DNA from: Enterobacterales bacterium
Lineage (GTDB): Bacteria; Pseudomonadota; Gammaproteobacteria; Enterobacterales; Enterobacteriaceae
Assembly: GCA_015654745.1 (NCBI GenBank)
Contig: JAATGH010000465.1
Span: 1-34,971, forward strand
Direction of reading: 5' to 3'
Length of the DNA stretch: 34,971 nucleotides
In this document: in pieces, positions 25,446-33,762 of the stretch
How the letters are laid out: the number at the start of each line of letters is the position of its first letter
Numbering within the stretch: position 1 is the first letter of the stretch
Translations under genes and position numbers: made by a program
Notes under the pieces: generated by a model
The model's input: the letters and a program-made list of their open reading frames with translations, nothing else
The model's database searches: none
What the model was told of the DNA's origin: nothing

Positions 25446-26312
25446 ATGCGTATTGAACCCTTGAAGATAAAAGTTTTCATTAGCAGCGACGAACACGACG
25501 GATTCGGTGTCAGCTCCACCATTGTCTATGGCCAAAAGGAAGCCCTGCTGGTTGATTCGCAGTTTACGTTATCGAACGCCCACCGCCTGGTGGCAGATAT
25601 TATCGAAACCGGCCGGCAGCTGACCACCATCTTTATCACCCATCTTCATCCCGATCATTTCCTTGGCCTGTCCGTCATCAAACAGGCTTTTCCCGACGCA
25701 CGGGTGGTCGCCTATCAGCAAGCCGCCGAGGATGTCAGACAGGCTTATGATTTTAAAATCGCCTACTGGGGCAACCAGGTATTAAAGGAAAATGGCGCCA
25801 AAGAAAAGGTCGATGTGGAAACCGCTGATGCTTCGTTCTTGACCCTGGAGGGGCAGCGCCTGGAAATTCTTGGATTATTGCGGGGTGATTGCCTCAATAT
25901 CGCGCCGATCTGGATCCCTTCAATAAAAACCCTGATTGCCTCGGATCTGGTGTTTTCCGATGCGCACGTTTGGGTGGCGGATGCTCGGGATATGAATATG
26001 TTTAATGCCTGGTTCAAGACCCTGGATTATCTTGAAAACCTCGGCGCGGAAGTGGTTGTCCCTGGTCATGGTCCACAAAATGACAGATTGCGTCCCTCGG
26101 CTATCGGTTTTACCCGGCAGTATATTCAAACCTTCCTGAGAACCTATGCCCTGACAAAAGATGCCAATGAATTGATACGGGAAATGGACCGGATTTATCC
26201 TGGCCTGCCCGTCAGGATTTGCCTGGAATACAGTGCAAAAATCCTTAAGGACCACATGGTATGGGAAGGCGACTGGCCAATTTCATTACGTCATACCCAG
26301 GCAACCCTGTGA
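25446..26312 (+). CDS. Metallo-beta-lactamase-fold hydrolase
   Basis: Encodes 288 residues. The HxHxDH motif is 'THLHPDHFLG' (His66, His68, Asp70, His71), the bridging Asp is probably Asp167 in 'LIASDLVFSD', and the final ligand is His208 in 'VVPGHGP'. The usual intermediate His (as in GHT or GHSD) is not seen; the region reads 'LRGDCLN' near residue 147, so one metal site may be altered. It is 70 bases after the ferredoxin and the last gene of the ETF operon. A thioesterase, lactonase or ester hydrolase supplying or clearing a pathway intermediate is plausible, but the substrate is not known. Confidence 0.85.
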   Translation: MRIEPLKIKVFISSDEHDGFGVSSTIVYGQKEALLVDSQFTLSNAHRLVADIIETGRQLTTIFITHLHPDHFLGLSVIKQAFPDARVVAYQQAAEDVRQAYDFKIAYWGNQVLKENGAKEKVDVETADASFLTLEGQRLEILGLLRGDCLNIAPIWIPSIKTLIASDLVFSDAHVWVADARDMNMFNAWFKTLDYLENLGAEVVVPGHGPQNDRLRPSAIGFTRQYIQTFLRTYALTKDANELIREMDRIYPGLPVRICLEYSAKILKDHMVWEGDWPISLRHTQATL

Positions 26313-26322
26313 ATTAAGCCGC

Positions 26323-26336
26323 GTAGGCCGGCCTAC
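26323..26336. repeat. Perfect 14-bp palindrome GTAGGCCGGCCTAC
   Basis: The dyad lies ten bases after the hydrolase stop and has no loop or T tract. It sits inside GCGTAG ... CTACGC (26321-26350), a larger possible hairpin, so it may help end the ETF operon transcript. Confidence 0.4.
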
Positions 26337-26355
26337 CCTTAAGGCTACGCATGCT

Positions 26356-26484
26356 AAGCCCGTCCCACCGCCATCGGATGCCCTAGGCGGGTATGTACTC
26401 CTGTACCCGTCGAGCGGCCAGGCTCCAAAAAAAAGTGGTTTCCGCGATTTTGTCATTGATTGGGTACAGCGCTATCCGCTCTGA
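26356..26484 (+). pseudogene. LysR-family regulator C-terminal remnant
   Basis: The plus-strand frame reads 'KPVPPPSDALGGYVLLYPSS' and then 'FRDFVIDWVQRYPL' before TGA 26482-26484. This resembles the last 40 residues of LysR effector domains, where a PxPxYLLYPS block precedes a final FRDFL helix. No DNA-binding domain or the rest of the effector domain is present. It is likely the tail of a deleted regulator; the match is short. Confidence 0.45.
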
Positions 26485-26678
26485 CATTCTTCTTCGTCGT
26501 CTGCGTTGCACACAAAAATACGCGATTCCATACGCGTCCATAAAAAAATTAATGAGCACGCTCTTTATGCCGATAACATCGGCTTATTGCCCTTTAGCGG
26601 GGTGCGGGCGTTATGGCCGCGGTAGGCGAGCTAGGGTAAACATGGCAGTCGTTTAATTTCGAATCAGGAGTAATTGAA

Positions 26679-27287
26679 TTGAGACATTTTTTGGCGCTGG
26701 CTGGAGTTATGCTGCTAACCGGTTGTTCTACCCTCACGATGGTATCTGATTATAATAAACACTTAACGGATTATACCGGGGATAAAAAAGTAGGAATTGC
26801 GTTTGATACTCATTATGAGCAGGTCCGGGTCTATCCGGAGGTCAAGACGTGTATTGATTTATACTCCAAAAATAATGGTTTTGTGCCTCGCGGTTTAGCT
26901 GCAATAAGTGATGATCCTCACGGCAAAAAAATAGGCATGCCTACCGTAGAAGAAATGAATAGATACAGTCAGGAATTTTGGGTCAATGCCAATGATAACC
27001 TTGCGATAAGAGCCATTTATACGGGGAAAAAGGATACGACGAATTTCCTTGAACCAAAGATTACCGTGGCTGAAAGCATCATTGCCTTCAAACCCCAGCC
27101 GGGCGCATTCTATTATGTGACCATTGATTTTGACTATCAAAACCCTCAAACCGGCAAATATCTTAGAGTTTACCAGATTGTTGATAGTAGTACCGGCAAG
27201 AAACAGCTCAAGCATGTGGATATATTGAATATAGTAAATTGTCCAGGACAACAGCCTTGGTATCTGCAAAACGGCGCAATCATGTGA
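26679..27287 (+). CDS. Putative lipoprotein of unknown function
   Basis: Encodes 202 residues from a TTG start that sits eight bases after AGGAG. The lipobox 'LLTGCS' places the acylated Cys at residue 16; residue 17 is Ser, not Asp, so outer-membrane sorting is expected. The rest is soluble and rich in charged residues, with no domain I recognise. It is isolated: a LysR scrap precedes it and a 290-base gap with no recognisable gene follows. The base composition is more AT-rich than that of its neighbours, which might reflect transfer. Confidence 0.75.
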   Translation: MRHFLALAGVMLLTGCSTLTMVSDYNKHLTDYTGDKKVGIAFDTHYEQVRVYPEVKTCIDLYSKNNGFVPRGLAAISDDPHGKKIGMPTVEEMNRYSQEFWVNANDNLAIRAIYTGKKDTTNFLEPKITVAESIIAFKPQPGAFYYVTIDFDYQNPQTGKYLRVYQIVDSSTGKKQLKHVDILNIVNCPGQQPWYLQNGAIM

Positions 27288-27580
27288 TATTCATTTATTT
27301 TTTAATTTTCACGTAGTATCTCTGGACGAGTCGTTCAGCCGCGATAATAGCGGTGGCTCGGATGGGCGCCGATCGCGCTAAGGCTAAATGGGCCGGCGCA
27401 CTTCATGCATGCCTATTTGTTGCGGGTACGACTTGACGATGTAATAGGTGCAGCACGGCACCCATGGACTTTAGGTGATCAAGCCGATACCATTCGTTCA
27501 ACAGTATATACGCATAAAATTCAATCTGCGGTTGTTCCTGAAATTTCTCAATCGGCGCCGAATGACAAATCGGAGTTAGC

Positions 27581-28789
27581 ATGGCAAATCATTATCGCGA
27601 AATGCTGAAAACTCCTGGGGTTATGGGGTTGGTGTTCGCGAGCCTAATCGTCCGCCTGCCTCAAGCGATGATCGGTATTGGCATCATCACCATGCTGGTG
27701 CAACAGAGCGGCCTTTACCGGTTGGCCGGGGCGGTCGCAGCCACATTTACCCTGGCGAACGCGCTTATCAGTCCAAAAGTGTCGAAATTCGTCGATCAAT
27801 ACGGCCAGAGCCGAGTTCTTCCCATGGTCAGCGGCTTTAGCTGTGCCATGCTGCTGGCGCTATTGGTTGCCGCCCACATATCAGCATCAGCCGCAGTGCT
27901 GTTTATCCTGGCGGCCCTGGCCGGCTCGATGCCGAACATGCCCGCCATGATAAGAGCCCGCTGGGCAGAGCTTTTCCGTGGCAAACCGCAATTGCACACG
28001 GCTTTTTCCTTTGATGCGGTGTTAACTGAACTGACCTATATAGTCGGCCCACCACTGTCCATTGGCCTGAGCGCCAGCCTGTTTGCCGAGGCCGGTCCTC
28101 TTGCTGCCGTCCTGCTGCTGGTGATTGGCATGACCGCCTTTCTTTTGCAACGGCAGACTGAGCCGAAGGTGGCTCGCGGCGGTAGGGCGAGCGGAAGCTC
28201 GACTCTGCGTATCCCCGGTCTTCGAATCATCGTGCTGGCATTTTTAGCGATGGGCGTGATTGGCGGGTCAATCGACGTGGCCGTTGTGGCTTTCGCCAAT
28301 GCGCAAAATTGGCCAACGGCAGCCAGTTTCATCCTGGCCGCCTATGCGCTTGGTTCTATGACTTCTGGCCTGGTTTTCGGCGCGTTCAGGAGTGACTTAC
28401 CGATTGAGAAACAGTTCCTTGTCGGGATAGTGGTAACGGCAGTTACCGCCATACTGCCCATTCTTTCACCGGACGTCTATATCATGACGGGGATGGTGTT
28501 TATGGCAGGGCTGTCCTTCGCGCCGACAATGGTCATCGTCATGAATCTCGGCACCATCATTGTGCCACTGCCCAAGCTTACCGAAGGACTGACGTGGATG
28601 ACGACAGGCATCAGCATTGGCGTGGCGCTTGGTGGAGCGCTTTCAGGCCGGATCATCGATGCCTATGGCGCACGGGCAGGCTTTGGCGTACCTATTATCG
28701 CGGGGCTGGCCTTGGTGGTGGTAGTGCTTATCGGTCTGCGCACGCTTCGCGCCGCGTCCGCGAGGCCAGCCGAACTGACCTTCCCGTAA
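27581..28789 (+). CDS. MFS transporter
   Basis: Encodes 402 residues with about twelve hydrophobic segments and the N-terminal 'FASLIVRLPQAMIGIGIITM', seen in MFS proteins annotated as sugar or drug exporters. The loop after the second helix reads 'SPKVSKFVDQYGQSRVL', a loose motif A. A GGAG ribosome site precedes ATG 27581. No enzyme or regulator is obviously linked to it, and the substrate is unknown. Confidence 0.85.
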   Translation: MANHYREMLKTPGVMGLVFASLIVRLPQAMIGIGIITMLVQQSGLYRLAGAVAATFTLANALISPKVSKFVDQYGQSRVLPMVSGFSCAMLLALLVAAHISASAAVLFILAALAGSMPNMPAMIRARWAELFRGKPQLHTAFSFDAVLTELTYIVGPPLSIGLSASLFAEAGPLAAVLLLVIGMTAFLLQRQTEPKVARGGRASGSSTLRIPGLRIIVLAFLAMGVIGGSIDVAVVAFANAQNWPTAASFILAAYALGSMTSGLVFGAFRSDLPIEKQFLVGIVVTAVTAILPILSPDVYIMTGMVFMAGLSFAPTMVIVMNLGTIIVPLPKLTEGLTWMTTGISIGVALGGALSGRIIDAYGARAGFGVPIIAGLALVVVVLIGLRTLRAASARPAELTFP

Positions 28790-28793
28790 TCGG

Positions 28794-28819
28794 CAACATT
28801 GGGTTTCCGCCGAATGTTG
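28794..28819. terminator. Inverted repeat after the MFS gene
   Basis: CAACATT (28794-28800) and AATGTTG (28813-28819) form a 7-bp stem with a twelve-base loop just after the transporter stop. No T tract follows, so a terminator role is only possible. Confidence 0.35.
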
Positions 28820-28892
28820 GTAGGGCGCGATGGGTAAAACGATATCGACTTCGCCTTCAACCAGGGCGCAACATGTGATGTGGCGGGTCAAC

Positions 28893-28938
28893 ATCACCAT
28901 TTTGGTGCACTCATCCCCCTTTGCACCATTCCATTGCC
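28893..28938. promoter_or_regulatory. Tandem NtrC-like enhancer sites
   Basis: ATCACCATTTTGGTGCA (28893-28909) matches the NtrC consensus TGCACC-N5-GGTGCA at 10 of 12 defined bases. TGCACCATTCCATTGCC (28922-28938) keeps the left half-site exactly and three of six bases of the right. Centres are 29 bases apart, close to three helical turns, and about 225-255 bases before the predicted sigma-54 start. This is the arrangement expected for NtrC activation. Confidence 0.6.
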
Positions 28939-29127
28939 CAAGTCGTTTCATCCCGCGGTCGAAACGCCGCGCGTCTGTTGACCTTTTCTCTTTTTTTATT
29001 GCCCTTGCAGCTTGGATACCACGGCCTTTAAAACCCAGCGGCAGCAACGATCGGTACCGATTCTAGCGCATCGTTGCCTGCAATATACGGCATGATTCCC
29101 ATCTAGTGAGACTGCATTCTCAAAACA

Positions 29128-29143
29128 TGGCACGGATTCTGCT
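29128..29143 (+). promoter_or_regulatory. Sigma-54 promoter TGGCACGGATTCTGCT
   Basis: The -24 element TGGCACG is a full match and the -12 element CTGCT differs from TTGCW at one base. GG (29129-29130) and GC (29141-29142) are separated by exactly ten bases, the rule for RpoN promoters. Transcription would start near 29154, 28 bases before the IclR gene. Confidence 0.7.
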
Positions 29144-29181
29144 TGGTTAAAAACACCTTGGAACAGGTTACCTAAGCAACT

Positions 29182-29952
29182 ATGCCAACACGTAATCACC
29201 TTGCCGCAGAAGATCAACACCCAACGGAAAACGTTTCTTCCCACGAACGGGTCCTGGCGCTGTTAAAAGTGCTGGCGCAGCTCGGCCGGCCGGCGAGTGC
29301 GGCTGAACTGATGAAAGCCACCGGCCTGGCTAAAAGTACGCTGTATCGACAACTGGCTATGCTCAAGCGCTGGGGGTTTGTGTTTGAAACCGGCAATTTG
29401 TATGCTCCCGGTCCGGTGAGTTTACAGCTGGCGCTGGGATTTAATGCCGTAGCGATGCTGACGCATTATGCCCAGGACGATTTGCAGTGGCTGTCGGAAC
29501 GTTCCCGCGAAACGGTGGCGATTACGGTGGCGGTGCATCGCCATGCGGTGTGCGTTGATATGATTGAAGCGCCGCAATCGCTTCGCTGTTCCTTTGAGAA
29601 AGGCCGCAGCGTGCCGCTCAGAGAGGGCGCCACCGCCAAATGCCTGCTGGCCCATCTACCGGGGCCAGAGCTGAATAGTATTTTACAAGCCGAGTTCCCC
29701 GATAAAGATCAGCAAACCATCCGGTTGGCCCAATTGGCCAATATTCGCGCGTCAGGCTATGCCTGCAGCAGCGGCGAAGTGGACGAGGGCGTGTGGGGAG
29801 TCTGTTTCCCTATATTTACCCGCGGCCGATTTTTACTGGGCGGATTAACGCTGATGGCGCCGCTGCAGCGGATGACCGACCAACAGGCCGCGTTTATCCG
29901 GCTAACGTCCGAGGCTGCGGAACGCCTAAACACGCGTCTGTTAAATGAATGA
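29182..29952 (+). CDS. IclR-family transcriptional regulator
   Basis: Encodes 256 residues. The N-terminal winged helix is 'ALLKVLAQLGRPASAAELMK' followed by 'TGLAKSTLYRQLAMLKRWGF'; the rest is the IclR effector domain, ending with 'RLTSEAAERLN'. It is the first gene after the sigma-54 promoter and only 38 bases before the binding-protein gene, so it is probably part of that operon and may control it in response to the transported substrate or a breakdown product. Confidence 0.9.
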   Translation: MPTRNHLAAEDQHPTENVSSHERVLALLKVLAQLGRPASAAELMKATGLAKSTLYRQLAMLKRWGFVFETGNLYAPGPVSLQLALGFNAVAMLTHYAQDDLQWLSERSRETVAITVAVHRHAVCVDMIEAPQSLRCSFEKGRSVPLREGATAKCLLAHLPGPELNSILQAEFPDKDQQTIRLAQLANIRASGYACSSGEVDEGVWGVCFPIFTRGRFLLGGLTLMAPLQRMTDQQAAFIRLTSEAAERLNTRLLNE

Positions 29953-29990
29953 TTTGACCCACTCCGATTGAAATAAAAAGGAAATACGCC

Positions 29991-30743
29991 ATGTCTACTA
30001 CCCATCGTCTATTCACCAGTTTGTTTGCCGTCGGCATGATCTGCCTGTCGGCTACGATGCCGGCGCAGGCCGCCGAACCGATTAAGGCGGTTACCGACGC
30101 CACCTTCCCGCCAATGGAGTTTATGGAAAACGGTAAATTCACCGGCTTTGATATTGAACTGGTGGACGCTATCGGCAAAGTCCTCGATCGTCCGATCCAA
30201 TGGACAAATGTGGATTTTAAAGGATTGGTCCCAAGCGTCACCTCTCAGCGCGCCGATATTGCCGTTTCCGGTATCTACATTACGCCCGAGCGCGCCCAGG
30301 TCATCGACTTCACTCAGCCGTACCTGAGCGGCGGTCTAGTGGCCATGGTAAAGAGCGACAATAACGCCATCAAAACCATCGGCGATCTAAAAGATAAAAA
30401 AATCAGCGTCCAGGTGGGGACCAAGTCGGTGCAATGGCTAAAGGATAACCTTCCCTCTGCGCATGTGGTTGAAGTTGAAAAGAACCAGCAAATGTTCAGC
30501 CTGGTGGACATCGGCCGGGTGGACGCCGCGGTTACCGGCAAACCGGCGGCATTTCAATATGCCAGAACCAAAGGGGGGGTGCGGATACTAAGCGATCAGC
30601 TGACGACCGAGGAATATGGCATTGCGGTACAAAAAAACCAGCCAGAGCTGACCGCCGCCATCAACGGCGCCTTGGTTAAACTCAAGGCTGACGGTACGTA
30701 CGCCGCGTTAGTGGCAAAGTGGTTTCCAACGCAGGCGAAATAA
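29991..30743 (+). CDS. Polar amino acid ABC transporter binding protein
   Basis: Encodes 250 residues: signal peptide to about Ala27, then an SBP_bac_3 domain with 'TDATFPPMEFMENGKFTGFD' and 'VDAIGKVL', 'ITPERAQVIDFTQPYL' and 'VQVGTKSVQWLKDNLP'. These are hallmarks of HisJ/GlnH/ArtJ periplasmic proteins that deliver amino acids to an ABC importer. AAGGAAA precedes the start. It lies in one operon with a permease, ATPase and HutF-like enzyme, so formiminoglutamate, histidine, or a related amino-acid derivative is a reasonable ligand, but this is inference. Confidence 0.9.
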   Translation: MSTTHRLFTSLFAVGMICLSATMPAQAAEPIKAVTDATFPPMEFMENGKFTGFDIELVDAIGKVLDRPIQWTNVDFKGLVPSVTSQRADIAVSGIYITPERAQVIDFTQPYLSGGLVAMVKSDNNAIKTIGDLKDKKISVQVGTKSVQWLKDNLPSAHVVEVEKNQQMFSLVDIGRVDAAVTGKPAAFQYARTKGGVRILSDQLTTEEYGIAVQKNQPELTAAINGALVKLKADGTYAALVAKWFPTQAK

Positions 30744-30824
30744 CGCCATAACCGCATCTTTACCGCATACCATGACCTGCGATGGCCGATGCCGCGATCG
30801 GCCGTACGAGAAACGGGAATACTT

Positions 30825-31496
30825 ATGAGTCTTGATTTGAACTTTTCCCCAGTCTTTGCCAACACCGATCTCTTATTGCGCGGCACGGTAGTGACCATTG
30901 AAATCACTCTTTGCGCACTGCTGCTTAGCTGTATGTTGGGATTATTATTGGGTATCGGTCGTCTAAAGCCCGAACGGCGCCTGATTTATTCTGTTTGCAG
31001 TGCCTATGTGGCCCTGATTCGGGGTACGCCGCTGCTGGTACAGCTGTTTATCTGGTATTACGGCCTGCCCAGGCTGGGACTGATGTTGCCCTCGTTCCTT
31101 TGCGGCGTGATCGGTTTGGGGTTGTATTCCAGCGCATACGTTTCGGAAGTGGTGCGCGGCGCGATCCAATCCATAGAAAAAGGTCAAACCGAAGCGGCAC
31201 GTTCCCTTGGTATGTCCGGTGGACAGGCCATGGTTAAAATTATCCTGCCGCAGGCGGCGGTCAGAATGATTCCGCCGCTGGGCAATGAATTTATCGCGCT
31301 GATCAAGAACTCGGCGCTGGTTTCGCTCATTACCATCCAGGATGTGATGCAGGCGGGATCAACCATTATCAGCAACTCGTACCGGGATCTGGAGACCTAT
31401 CTCGCCATCGCGCTGGTGTACTTCGTTCTGACCGGGGTCTCGGTGCTGACATTGCGTTATGTTGAGCAAAGGCTTAAGGCCAAGGGGGCAATGTAA
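30825..31496 (+). CDS. Polar amino acid ABC transporter permease
   Basis: Encodes 223 residues of the HisM/GlnP family. 'YVALIRGTPLLVQLFIWYYG' is the HEAT-like 'RGTPLLVQ' motif; 'EAARSLGMSGGQAMVKIILPQ' is the EAA loop that docks on the ATPase; 'IPPLGNEFIALIKNSAL' follows. The frame can be read from 30789, but ATG 30825 follows GGGAA and starts the usual N-terminus. Its stop TAA shares one base with the ATPase start (TAATG), showing tight coupling. It forms the inner-membrane channel for the substrate bound by the upstream protein. Confidence 0.9.
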   Translation: MSLDLNFSPVFANTDLLLRGTVVTIEITLCALLLSCMLGLLLGIGRLKPERRLIYSVCSAYVALIRGTPLLVQLFIWYYGLPRLGLMLPSFLCGVIGLGLYSSAYVSEVVRGAIQSIEKGQTEAARSLGMSGGQAMVKIILPQAAVRMIPPLGNEFIALIKNSALVSLITIQDVMQAGSTIISNSYRDLETYLAIALVYFVLTGVSVLTLRYVEQRLKAKGAM

Positions 31497-32281
31497 TGCA
31501 GCCGTTATCCGAAAAAATGCAGCACAATCATCCGGTTATTAATATTCGCAACCTTGGCAAACGGTTTGGCCGGCATCAGGTATTAAAGGGGATTGATTTC
31601 CAGGTATTCGCGGGTCAGGTGGTCGTGATCATCGGCCCCAGCGGTTCGGGAAAAAGCACGTTTCTGCGCTGTTGCAACGGGCTGGAACATGCGGAAGAAG
31701 GCGATATTGAAATTTGCGGCAGCCAGCTGATTAACCAGGGCAAGATGCTGCCCGATCTCGAGCTTAACGCGCTGCGTAAAAACGTGGGGATGGTGTTTCA
31801 ATCCTTCAACCTGTTTCCACACCTGAACGTTTTGAATAATATCTGAGTCGCGCCGATGACGCTGCGGCATATCAACAAAACCACTGCCCATGACCAGGCG
31901 ATGAAATTACTGGGTAAAGTGGGGCTGACCGAAAAGGCGCTGGCGATGCCCAACAGCCTGTCCGGCGGACAGAAACAGCGGGTAGCCATTGCCCGCGCCC
32001 TGGCGATGGATCCCTTGATCATGTTGTTCGATGAACCCACTTCCGCGCTGGATCCCGAACTGGTGGGCGAAGTGCTGCGGGTCATGAAAATCCTGGCCCA
32101 GGACGGTATGACGATGATTGTGGTGACCCATGAAATGGCGTTTGCCCGGGAAGTGGCCGATGTGGTGGTGGTGATGGACGGTGGCGGCATTATCGAAGCG
32201 GGCCCGCCGGATCAGATTTTTGGCGCACCTCGGCATCCGCGCACCCAAAGGTTTTTGCAAACCGTGCTGTCCCGCGCGTAG
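31496..32281 (+). pseudogene. Polar amino acid ABC transporter ATPase, interrupted by in-frame TGA
   Basis: The 5' part encodes 116 residues with Walker A 'GPSGSGKS' and the Q-loop 'GMVFQSFNLFPHL', then stops at TGA 31844-31846. Three codons later, in the same frame, ATG 31856 opens 141 residues holding the signature 'LSGGQKQR', Walker B '[14 protein letters not shown]' and the H-loop 'VVTHEMAFA'. Joined, the product is the usual length for GlnQ/HisP ATPases. A single CGA to TGA change would explain it. No ribosome site precedes ATG 31856, and Walker A and signature halves cannot work separately unless reinitiation lets them associate. The remainder of the operon is intact, so the defect may be recent, or a sequencing error. 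Confidence 0.8.
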
Positions 32282-32331
32282 CCCAACCCACCGCCCTCGT
32301 GCCGGGGCATTTTTGGCGATGAGATAACGAC

Positions 32332-33732
32332 ATGACAACCTCCAAACGTATTTTTGCTCAACAGGTTTTATTACATCACGGCTGGCAGCCAAACGTGCTG
32401 ATTGAATGGGATCAACAGGGCGTGATCAGCCAGGTGACACCTCAGGCCGACTGTCCTCAGGGCGTAGACCAAGTGGCCTGCCTGATTCCAGGGATGCCAA
32501 ACCTGCATTCCCATGCCTTCCAACGGGCCTTTGCGGGGTTAACGGAAGATCGCCATGGCCAGCGGGATAGCTTTTGGAGCTGGCGCAACATCATGTATAG
32601 CTTTGCTGCGCAGATCGGCCCGGAACAATTGGAAATCATTGCCACCTGGCTCTATGCGGAAATGCTGTCGGCGGGTTATACCTCGGTCTGTGAATTCCAT
32701 TATGTTCATCATCAGCCCGACGGCCAGCCCTACGCCGATTCCGCCGCCATGAGCCGCAGCCTGCTTAACGCGGCCCGCAACACCGGCATCGGGCTGACCT
32801 TATTGCCGGTGTGCTACCAGCACGGCGGTTTCGGCGGCCAGGCGCCGGGTCCATTACAACGCCGTTTTATTCATAGTACCCCTGATATGCTGGCGCTATG
32901 GGATATCTTGCGGCCATTATGCGAACGCCAGCAGGCCAGGCTGGGCATCGCTCCCCACTCGCTGCGCGCGGTGGCGCCGGAGCCGCTGACCGAGCTGGTC
33001 AACGGCATCCGCCAGAGGGATGCCGGCGCGCCTATCCATATCCATATTGCCGAACAAACCAAGGAAGTGGAGGACTGCCTGGCGTGGTCCGGGCAGCGGC
33101 CGGTGGCATGGCTTTTAGCCCATCAGCCGGTGGATGCCCGTTGGTGCCTGGTCCATGCCACCCATATGACCGAAGAAGAGTATCGCCAGGCCGCGTCAAC
33201 GGGGGCCGTGGTAGGATTATGTCCCGCCACCGAAGCCAATTTGGGCGACGGCGTGTTTGACTACGATCAATGGCGCCGGTGCCAGGGCCGCTGGGGTATT
33301 GGCTCAGACAGCAACGCCGTGGTCAATGTGGCAGAGGAACTGCTGATCCTGGAGTATGGACAGCGGCTGCGGCTGCGACAGCGTAATATCGGCGCCAGCA
33401 GCGATTTCCCCGAGGTGGGTACCGCCCTGTATCTCGCGGCGGTCAGCGGCGGCGCCCAGGCCAGCGGCCGCAATATCAACGGTATCGCCGTCGGCCAACG
33501 GGCGGATTTTGTCGAGCTGGACGCCGGACATGTTTCCATTGCCGGACTGCCCACGGAGAAAATCTTGTCCGGACAGATTTTCGGCGGCACCGGCACCTCG
33601 CCCATCATCCGCGTCTGGACCGGCGGCCGCCTCCGGGTCGATAAAATCCATCTGCTGCATGATGCGGCCAAAGCGGCATTCGTCAGCGTGCGCAGGCAAT
33701 TGCTGGATACCGTTCGCGGGCAGCCTTGCTAG
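32332..33732 (+). CDS. hutF: Formimidoylglutamate deiminase (HutF-like)
   Basis: Encodes 466 residues, matching HutF length. The amidohydrolase metal motif is 'GMPNLHSHAFQRAFAGLTE' (His59, His61), 'IHIHIAEQTKEVEDC' supplies the next His, 'LVHATHM' another, and 'IGSDSNA' the Asp. HutF converts N-formimidoyl-L-glutamate to N-formyl-L-glutamate and ammonia in one branch of histidine breakdown. Related amidohydrolases deaminate other iminated substrates, so the exact substrate could vary. It follows the ABC genes by 50 bases in the same NtrC/sigma-54-type operon, fitting nitrogen release. No HutG, HutH, HutU or HutI gene is in this window. Confidence 0.85.
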   Translation: MTTSKRIFAQQVLLHHGWQPNVLIEWDQQGVISQVTPQADCPQGVDQVACLIPGMPNLHSHAFQRAFAGLTEDRHGQRDSFWSWRNIMYSFAAQIGPEQLEIIATWLYAEMLSAGYTSVCEFHYVHHQPDGQPYADSAAMSRSLLNAARNTGIGLTLLPVCYQHGGFGGQAPGPLQRRFIHSTPDMLALWDILRPLCERQQARLGIAPHSLRAVAPEPLTELVNGIRQRDAGAPIHIHIAEQTKEVEDCLAWSGQRPVAWLLAHQPVDARWCLVHATHMTEEEYRQAASTGAVVGLCPATEANLGDGVFDYDQWRRCQGRWGIGSDSNAVVNVAEELLILEYGQRLRLRQRNIGASSDFPEVGTALYLAAVSGGAQASGRNINGIAVGQRADFVELDAGHVSIAGLPTEKILSGQIFGGTGTSPIIRVWTGGRLRVDKIHLLHDAAKAAFVSVRRQLLDTVRGQPC

Positions 33733-33762
33733 CGTTGCCCGGGCAATGTCCCGCCGAATATC

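Noticed and set aside
27504-27511. GTATATAC near the MFS gene as a second copy of the operator at 1534-1547
   Set aside because: Only the eight-base core matches and the flanking arms are not inverted, so chance is likely.
27405-27608. 67-residue plus-strand frame before the MFS gene
   Set aside because: No ribosome site or family similarity, and it runs into the start of the real transporter in another frame.
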